Of a stretch of DNA of 64,000 bases, positions 58,192 to 64,000 are shown piece after piece. The notes beneath the pieces are model-generated. The model saw nothing but the letters and a program-made list of their open reading frames with translations. It had not been told where the DNA came from and ran no database searches. Position 1 is the first letter of the stretch; every line of letters starts with the position of its first letter. The position numbers and the translations under genes were made by a program. Origin of the DNA: Arcticimaribacter sp002477625 (GTDB taxonomy: Bacteria; Bacteroidota; Bacteroidia; Flavobacteriales; Flavobacteriaceae). Where the stretch lies: NCBI GenBank assembly GCA_943846665.1, contig OX044358.1, positions 1,860,001 through 1,924,000 on the forward strand, given 5' to 3'.

Positions 58192-59820
58192 ATGAGAACT
58201 CCTTTTTCCCGTATTTTTTGTTTTCTTTTATTCATTTCCTGCAGCTCGTATGATGCGGATTTGATCATTCATAATGCATCAATATATACGGTAAACAATA
58301 GCTTCGATACTGCAACCGCTGTAGTTGTTAAAGATGGAAAGTTTATAGCTGTTGGTGGTCAAGATTTATTGAATCAATACAACGCTAGAAGTGTAGTTGA
58401 CCTTAATGGATTTCCGGTATATCCAGGGTTTATTGACGCCCATTGCCATTTTTATAATTTCGGATTACTGCAAGAGCAATTGGACTTAAGCGGTACAAAG
58501 AGTTTCGAAGAGGTGGTAGATAAGGTAGCCCAATATATAGAAACGCATCCCGGCACCCCCGTTTTAGGTCAAGGTTGGGATCAAAACACCTGGGAAGTAA
58601 AAGAATACCCCACAAAAGACATATTAGACCAGCGTTTTCCAAATCAATTAATCGCTCTAAAGCGCGTCGATGGACATGCACTTTTGGTGAATCAAGCAAC
58701 ATTAGATTTGGCAGGTATTGACTCAACTACAACGGTGGATGGAGGCGTATACGTTCGCTCCGAAGGCCAATTGACAGGTGTGTTGATAGATAACGCGATG
58801 GATCTGGTTTATGCAGCACTACCTAAGCCGACAAAAAAACAACAAACCGCCGCTTTATTAGCAGCTCAAGACATTGCATTTCAAAACGGTTTAACCACTG
58901 TCGATGATGCTGGTCTCGACAAAGAGCAGCTAGAGTTAATTGAGCGTTTACATCAAGAGGGCGTTTTAGATATCCGAGTTTATGGGATGATTAGTAATAC
59001 CCCTGAAAATTTAGCTTACTATTTAGAGCAAGGACCCACTCAAACGGAACGATTGAATATACGCTCTGTAAAAGTATATGCGGATGGTGCGCTTGGAAGT
59101 AGAGGAGCGGCCTTGAAAAAAGAGTATTCAGATGCTCCTGGAAATCACGGATCCTTTGTTACTCCAGTTGATCAAATTGAAGCACTTGCAGATGTATTGG
59201 TAAAAAAAGGCTTTCAGATGAATACCCACGCCATCGGAGATGCGGCAAACTATGAAGTATTGAGCGCCTATAAAAAAGCATTGACAATTGATGCCGATCC
59301 TCGCTGGAGAATTGAGCATGCGCAAATTGTTTCTCTAGAAGACCGTGAGTTTTTTGGGAGTAAAATAATCCCTTCAATTCAGCCTACTCATGCCACCAGT
59401 GATATGTTTTGGGCAGATGAACGTCTAGGGGAAGAACGAATGCAAGGTGCCTATGCATACAAGAGCCTACTCGATTGGTCTGGTAAGGTTGCCTTGGGAA
59501 CAGATTTCCCAGTGGAGCATGTTAGTCCTCTAAAAACGTTTTACGCTGCAGTAGCACGAACTACGGAGGAACAACTCCCTGAGGGTGGATTTCAGATGGG
59601 TGATGCACTTTCCCGAACGGAAGCTTTAAAGGGGATGACCCTATGGGCAGCATATGCTAATTTTGAAGAAGAAATTAAAGGCAGCATCGAAGTAGGGAAA
59701 TATGCAGACATGGTAATCTTAAAACAGGATATTATGAATTTAGATATTCACAAAGTGCCCCAGGTCGAAGTTATCGCCACAATTGTTAACGGAGACATGG
59801 TTTATCGTGCATCCAATTAG
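58192..59820 (+). CDS. YtcJ-like amidohydrolase lipoprotein
   Basis: A 542-residue amidohydrolase with a lipoprotein signal (lipobox LFIS-Cys17, followed by Ser-Ser), so probably anchored at the outer membrane or in the periplasm. The domain starts ADLIIHNASIYTVNNSFDTA. The metal ligands are H84 and H86 in GFIDAHCHFYNFG. Later come KVYADGALGSRGAAL, HAIGDAANYE, RIEHAQIVS and the Asp in ALGTDFPVEHVSPL. The C-terminus is GSIEVGKYADMVILKQDIM. It has the general form of the N-acyl/formamide-type amidohydrolase 3 group. The substrate is not predicted. It precedes asnB by 158 bp. Confidence 0.9.
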   Translation: MRTPFSRIFCFLLFISCSSYDADLIIHNASIYTVNNSFDTATAVVVKDGKFIAVGGQDLLNQYNARSVVDLNGFPVYPGFIDAHCHFYNFGLLQEQLDLSGTKSFEEVVDKVAQYIETHPGTPVLGQGWDQNTWEVKEYPTKDILDQRFPNQLIALKRVDGHALLVNQATLDLAGIDSTTTVDGGVYVRSEGQLTGVLIDNAMDLVYAALPKPTKKQQTAALLAAQDIAFQNGLTTVDDAGLDKEQLELIERLHQEGVLDIRVYGMISNTPENLAYYLEQGPTQTERLNIRSVKVYADGALGSRGAALKKEYSDAPGNHGSFVTPVDQIEALADVLVKKGFQMNTHAIGDAANYEVLSAYKKALTIDADPRWRIEHAQIVSLEDREFFGSKIIPSIQPTHATSDMFWADERLGEERMQGAYAYKSLLDWSGKVALGTDFPVEHVSPLKTFYAAVARTTEEQLPEGGFQMGDALSRTEALKGMTLWAAYANFEEEIKGSIEVGKYADMVILKQDIMNLDIHKVPQVEVIATIVNGDMVYRASN

Positions 59821-59954
59821 TTGTAGGGATTAAGATTGTTTGTTATCTTGAGTGAAACCAACTGTATTTTTTTAAATATTATATCAATTATCTACTTTTT
59901 GTTTATAATTTAAATCAAATAAGCTATTTAAGTTCATTAAAATTATTTTAAAGC

Positions 59955-59962
59955 TATATTTG
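59955..59962 (+). promoter_or_regulatory. -7 promoter element of asnB
   Basis: TATATTTG, a perfect TAnnTTTG, 16 bp before the asnB start. No convincing TTG at -33. Confidence 0.5.
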
Positions 59963-59978
59963 CTTAAAAATAATAATT

Positions 59979-61643
59979 ATGTGTGGTATAGTTTGCGCTT
60001 TCGAATTGAAACAATCTTCAGATAAATTACGTTCACAGGTATTGGATATGTCCAAAAGTATTCGGCATCGAGGTCCGGATTGGAGTGGCGTTTTTTCAAA
60101 TGATAATACCGTTATGGCGCATGAGCGTCTGGCAATTGTAGATCCAACTTCGGGAAAACAGCCCCTACTTAGTTCCGACGGACGCTTTGTACTTGCTGCC
60201 AATGGCGAGATATACAATCACAAAGAATTGCGAGCACAACTAGAAGGGAAGTATGACTTTCAAACAGCATCGGATTGTGAGATCATTTTAGCGCTTTATC
60301 AAGAGAAAGGACCCGATTTCATTGATGAGATGAATGGTATCTTTGGTTTCGCTTTATACGATACACTTAAAGATGAATACTTTATTGCCCGAGATCATAT
60401 GGGAATTATTCCGTTGTATATGGGCTGGGATCAAAACGGTACCTTTTATGTTGCTTCCGAATTGAAGGCATTAGAAGGGGTTTGTACTAAAATTGAATTA
60501 TTTCCTCCAGGACACTACATGACAAGTGAGACAAAAGCTCCCGTGCAGTGGTATTCTAGAGATTGGATGGAATTTGATGCTGTAAAAGATAACGAAACAA
60601 GTATTGATGATTTACACGATTCTCTAGCGGCCGCAGTTCGCCGTCAATTGATGAGTGATGTACCTTACGGGGTTTTACTGTCAGGTGGCTTGGATTCTTC
60701 AGTAACTTCGGCTTTGGCAAAACTATACGCAGCTAAGCGCATTGAAGCAGATGATGATCAGGCAGCATGGTGGCCACAATTGCATTCTTTTGCGGTTGGA
60801 CTCGAGGGATCTCCTGATTTAGCAGCTGCTGCTAAAGTAGCTGAGCATATTGATACCGTACATCACGAGGTTAAATTCACAATTCAGGAAGGTTTAGATG
60901 CGATACGCGATGTCGTATATCATTTAGAAACCTACGATATTACTACGATAAGAGCATCTACACCCATGTATTTGTTGGCTCGAGCGATAAAAGCTTTGGG
61001 AATTAAAATGGTACTTTCAGGAGAAGGAGCTGATGAGTTGTTTGGAGGGTATTTATATTTCCATAAGGCGCCCACTCCAAAAGATTTCCATGAAGAAACG
61101 GTTAGAAAATTAGATAAGCTACACCAATACGACTGCTTGCGTGCAAATAAATCTTTAGCAGCTTGGGGTATAGAAGGGCGTGTTCCTTTTCTGGACAAAG
61201 AATTTATGGATGTAGCAATGCGAATCAATCCATCTGATAAAATGACAACCTCAGACCGTATGGAAAAATGGGTTATCCGTAAGGCATTTGAGCAGTACTT
61301 GCCAGAAAGTGTGGCCTGGAGACAAAAAGAACAGTTTTCTGATGGGGTTGGATATGACTGGATCGACACTTTGAAAGAGGTAGTAGAAGATAACGTAAGC
61401 GATGAGCAAATGAAAAACGCACATCATAGATTTCCAATCCAAACCCCTCAAAACAAAGAAGAGTTTTACTATCGTTCTATTTTTGAAGAGCATTACCCGA
61501 GCGATACAGCAGCTTTGTGTGTGCCCTCGGTGCCTTCTGTAGCCTGCAGCACTCCCATAGCTTTGGAGTGGGATGAAGCCTTTAAAAATATGAATGACCC
61601 AAGTGGAAGAGCCGTGTCTCAGGTTCACGATGAAGCCTATTAA
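59979..61643 (+). CDS. asnB: Asparagine synthase B (glutamine-hydrolysing)
   Basis: A 554-residue enzyme that makes asparagine from aspartate, glutamine and ATP. The initiator Met is followed by Cys, the N-terminal nucleophile of the glutaminase domain (MCGIVCAFEL). Glutaminase-site residues RHRGPD (29-34) and ANGEIYNH (74-81) are present. The synthetase domain has the PP-loop LLSGGLDSS (233-241), SGEGADELFGGYLYF and EGRVPFLDKEFMDVAM. The length agrees with E. coli AsnB. It has its own promoter and a downstream terminator, so it is a single-gene unit. Confidence 0.96.
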   Translation: MCGIVCAFELKQSSDKLRSQVLDMSKSIRHRGPDWSGVFSNDNTVMAHERLAIVDPTSGKQPLLSSDGRFVLAANGEIYNHKELRAQLEGKYDFQTASDCEIILALYQEKGPDFIDEMNGIFGFALYDTLKDEYFIARDHMGIIPLYMGWDQNGTFYVASELKALEGVCTKIELFPPGHYMTSETKAPVQWYSRDWMEFDAVKDNETSIDDLHDSLAAAVRRQLMSDVPYGVLLSGGLDSSVTSALAKLYAAKRIEADDDQAAWWPQLHSFAVGLEGSPDLAAAAKVAEHIDTVHHEVKFTIQEGLDAIRDVVYHLETYDITTIRASTPMYLLARAIKALGIKMVLSGEGADELFGGYLYFHKAPTPKDFHEETVRKLDKLHQYDCLRANKSLAAWGIEGRVPFLDKEFMDVAMRINPSDKMTTSDRMEKWVIRKAFEQYLPESVAWRQKEQFSDGVGYDWIDTLKEVVEDNVSDEQMKNAHHRFPIQTPQNKEEFYYRSIFEEHYPSDTAALCVPSVPSVACSTPIALEWDEAFKNMNDPSGRAVSQVHDEAY

Positions 61644-61663
61644 TAGGGCGAAAAATCTCACCT

Positions 61664-61692
61664 AAAAACCCTTGGATTTTTCAAGGGTTTTT
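61664..61692 (+). terminator. Rho-independent terminator after asnB
   Basis: AAAAACCCTTG (61664-61674) pairs perfectly with CAAGGGTTTTT (61682-61692), with a 7-nt loop and a T run. It lies 21 bp after the asnB stop codon. Confidence 0.85.
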
Positions 61693-61760
61693 TGTTTTTA
61701 ATTAATCCTACTTTTTTTACACAAAATGTTAATAACTTCAAGGGTTTGAAGTTGGTTTTA

Positions 61761-61792
61761 TTGGTCGAAACAAGGCTGTTTTCGTATATTTG
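61761..61792 (+). promoter_or_regulatory. Promoter of gyrB
   Basis: TTG at 61761-61763, a 21-bp spacer, and TATATTTG (61785-61792), a perfect TAnnTTTG. It lies 40 bp before the gyrB start. Confidence 0.65.
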
Positions 61793-61832
61793 AAAGTACT
61801 CTGAATCTCAGGATTCTCAACTAAAAAAAACA

Positions 61833-63773
61833 ATGAGCGAAGAACCTAAAAAACAACAATATTCAGCTGATAGTATTCAGGCCCTAGAGGGTATGGAACA
61901 CGTCAGAATGCGCCCATCAATGTATATCGGAGATGTAGGTGTTCGAGGATTACATCACTTAGTTTATGAAGTAGTCGATAACTCTATTGATGAAGCCCTT
62001 GCGGGGCATTGTGATACGATTTCTGTGATCATTAACGAAGATAATTCGATCACCACCGAGGATAACGGACGGGGTATCCCAATTGGTATGCACAAAAAAG
62101 AAGGCGTTTCTGCCTTGGAAGTTGTGATGACTAAAATTGGTGCTGGAGGTAAATTCGATAAAGATTCCTACAAGGTTTCTGGAGGTTTACACGGGGTAGG
62201 AGTTTCTTGTGTGAATGCACTCTCTGAAGTTTTAACAGCTACAGTATACTTGGACGGAAAAGTCTATGAACAGGTATACGAAAGAGGAAAACCTGTAGCT
62301 CCTGTCAAAGAAATTGGGACTACCGATAAAAGAGGTACAACGGTTACTTTTAAGCCAGATCCTCAGATATTCCAACAAGTTTTAGAATACAATTACGACA
62401 CCTTGGCTAGTAGAATGCGAGAACTCTCTTATCTAAATAAGGGGATTACCATCAAACTCGAAGACCGAAGAAATAAAGATGATAAAGGAGCATTTGTCAG
62501 TGAAGTTTTCCATTCTAAAGAAGGTCTCAAAGAATTCATCCGCTTTTTGGATTCCTCTCGGGAGTCAATCATTCAAGATGTAATTTCAATTGAAGGAGAG
62601 AAAAACGGTACACCTGTTGAGGTTGCCATGATTTATAACACGTCTTATTCTGAAAATTTACATTCTTACGTAAACAACATCAACACCCACGAAGGTGGAA
62701 CTCATCTTGCCGGTTTTAGAAGAGGATTAACCTCTACGCTCAAGAAATACGCAGATGGTTCTGGTTTATTGGATAAATTAAAATTTGAAATCAGTGGTGA
62801 CGATTTCCGTGAAGGATTAACTGCTATTATCTCAGTAAAGGTAGCGGAGCCTCAGTTTGAAGGACAAACCAAAACCAAATTAGGAAATAGAGATGTAACT
62901 TCTGCAGTTTCTCAAGCAGTTTCTGAAATGTTGGAAAACTATTTAGAAGAACATCCCAACGATGCTAAAATCATTGTTCAAAAAGTAATTTTAGCTGCTC
63001 AAGCCCGTCATGCTGCCCGTAAGGCTCGTGAAATGGTACAGCGTAAAACCGTAATGAGTGGTGGTGGTCTTCCGGGGAAACTTTCGGATTGTTCTGAACA
63101 AGACCCTGCTGCATGTGAAGTGTTCTTGGTTGAGGGAGATTCGGCAGGTGGAACCGCAAAGCAAGGAAGAGATCGTAATTTTCAAGCCATCCTACCTCTA
63201 CGAGGAAAGATTTTGAATGTTGAAAAAGCCATGCAACACAAGGTTTTTGAAAACGAAGAAATTCGAAACATCTACACAGCTCTTGGAGTAACCATTGGAA
63301 CTGAAGAAGATAGTAAAGCCCTAAACCTCACAAAACTTCGTTATCACAAAGTAGTCATCATGTGTGATGCCGATGTCGATGGGAGTCATATTTCTACCTT
63401 AATTCTGACCTTCTTTTTCCGTTATATGCGTGAATTGGTTGAGTCGGGCTATGTATACATTGCTACCCCTCCTTTGTTTTTAGTTAAAAAAGGAGCTAAG
63501 AAGCAGTATGCTTGGAACGATCAAGAACGCGAAACACTAATGGAGAAGTTTGGACAAGGTACTTCTGTACAACGTTACAAGGGACTTGGAGAAATGAATG
63601 CTGAACAATTGTGGGACACTACCATGAATCCAGAATTCAGAACCTTACGCCAGGTTACAATTGATAACGGAGGCGAAGCCGATAGAGTCTTCTCTATGCT
63701 GATGGGGGATGAAGTCCCTCCAAGAAGAGAATTCATAGAGAAAAACGCGATTTACGCAAACATTGACGCTTAA
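61833..63773 (+). CDS. gyrB: DNA gyrase subunit B
   Basis: A 646-residue type IIA topoisomerase ATPase subunit that introduces negative supercoils with GyrA. The GHKL ATPase has the ATP-lid Asn/Asp region EVVDNSIDEALAGHC, TTEDNGRGIPIG and VSGGLHGVGVSCVNALS. The transducer segment contains GFRRGLTSTL. The TOPRIM domain includes VEGDSAGGTAKQGRDR, PLRGKILNVEKA and the metal-binding MCDADVDGSH. The C-terminal QRYKGLGEMNAEQLWDTTM is typical. The length matches other Bacteroidota GyrB proteins, without the insertion found in gammaproteobacterial forms. ParE is the only alternative; the size and RYKGLGEMN end favour gyrase. Confidence 0.96.
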   Translation: MSEEPKKQQYSADSIQALEGMEHVRMRPSMYIGDVGVRGLHHLVYEVVDNSIDEALAGHCDTISVIINEDNSITTEDNGRGIPIGMHKKEGVSALEVVMTKIGAGGKFDKDSYKVSGGLHGVGVSCVNALSEVLTATVYLDGKVYEQVYERGKPVAPVKEIGTTDKRGTTVTFKPDPQIFQQVLEYNYDTLASRMRELSYLNKGITIKLEDRRNKDDKGAFVSEVFHSKEGLKEFIRFLDSSRESIIQDVISIEGEKNGTPVEVAMIYNTSYSENLHSYVNNINTHEGGTHLAGFRRGLTSTLKKYADGSGLLDKLKFEISGDDFREGLTAIISVKVAEPQFEGQTKTKLGNRDVTSAVSQAVSEMLENYLEEHPNDAKIIVQKVILAAQARHAARKAREMVQRKTVMSGGGLPGKLSDCSEQDPAACEVFLVEGDSAGGTAKQGRDRNFQAILPLRGKILNVEKAMQHKVFENEEIRNIYTALGVTIGTEEDSKALNLTKLRYHKVVIMCDADVDGSHISTLILTFFFRYMRELVESGYVYIATPPLFLVKKGAKKQYAWNDQERETLMEKFGQGTSVQRYKGLGEMNAEQLWDTTMNPEFRTLRQVTIDNGGEADRVFSMLMGDEVPPRREFIEKNAIYANIDA

Positions 63774-63818
63774 CATAGCAATATAAATTTTTATTAAAAA
63801 CTAAAATTCACATAAATT

Positions 63819-64000
63819 ATGAAAGTAACCGTAGTAGGAGCTGGGAATGTAGGTGCCTCATGTGCCGAGTACATTGCCATTAAAAGAATTGCTAGTGAGG
63901 TTGTTTTATTGGACATCAAAGAAGGATTTGCAGAAGGAAAGGCCTTGGATCTTACTCAAACGGCAACAACTTTAGGGTTCAACACCCGAATTACGGGGGT
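63819..64000 (+). CDS. mdh: Malate dehydrogenase, N-terminal part (cut by window edge)
   Basis: Sixty codons from the ATG at 63819 to the window end. The product starts MKVTVVGAGNVGASCAEYIA, the Rossmann NAD-binding motif of LDH-like malate dehydrogenases. It continues EVVLLDIKEGFAEGKALDLTQ, where the Asp after the second strand (LLDIKEG) selects NAD over NADP and 'EGKALDL' is the malate dehydrogenase signature. It interconverts malate and oxaloacetate in the TCA cycle. It is 45 bp after gyrB in the same direction. The catalytic His-Asp pair lies beyond the window. Confidence 0.9.
   Translation, partial: MKVTVVGAGNVGASCAEYIAIKRIASEVVLLDIKEGFAEGKALDLTQTATTLGFNTRITG

Overview
The window reads as chromosomal DNA of a marine-type member of the Flavobacteriaceae (Bacteroidota). 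The evidence is an AT-rich sequence, genes without Shine-Dalgarno leaders, promoters of the Bacteroidota type (TTG...TAnnTTTG) before rpsF, asnB, gyrB and typA, a type IX secretion (T9SS) C-terminal sorting domain, TonB-dependent receptors, and a tmRNA whose tag is GEDNYALAA.

Layout. 1-3455: a partial LytTR-type response regulator, the rpsF-rpsR-rplI ribosomal operon, a small conserved flavobacterial gene and hisS. 3462-18773 (minus): one huge surface-protein gene of about 14.6 kb (BspA-like/DUF285 repeats, Ig-like, GLUG, lectin-like, LamG, TSP3, cadherin-like and T9SS sorting domains). It now lies in six reading-frame pieces, carries a near-perfect 1407-bp tandem triplication, and is followed by a start/stop-overlapping lipoprotein gene. 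19178-20749: a secreted amidohydrolase.

20800-37320: a compact catabolic locus. It holds three acyl-CoA dehydrogenases, an aminoglycoside-phosphotransferase-fold kinase, a MaoC-crotonase fusion, four short-chain dehydrogenases, a membrane-anchored strictosidine-synthase/lactonase-like protein, a TonB receptor without SusD, an acyl-CoA synthetase and, divergently, a thiolase. The kinase plus acyl-CoA dehydrogenase pairing resembles the levulinate (lva) pathway of Pseudomonas and the two halves of animal ACAD10/11. I therefore infer uptake and beta-oxidation of hydroxy acids or lactones, or a related hydrophobic acid. This is the best candidate for an undescribed system here.

37405-48516: secreted BNR-repeat protein, M20 and M24 peptidases, a cluster of small unknown genes, a Gre-factor-like protein, a double-HTH regulator facing a tandem pair of paralogues (one frameshifted) across a region with 22-bp phased repeats, a lipoprotein and a GMC oxidoreductase. 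48531-64000: housekeeping. A probable Lrp-family remnant and ssrA are followed by kdsA, typA, ftsE, a TPR protein with an outer-membrane barrel, an XRE regulator, a YtcJ-like amidohydrolase lipoprotein, asnB, gyrB and the start of mdh.

Caveat: the frameshifts are mostly single-base events in or near short homopolymers or repeats, so sequencing or assembly error competes with real gene decay. All family calls come from reading motifs; no database search was run.
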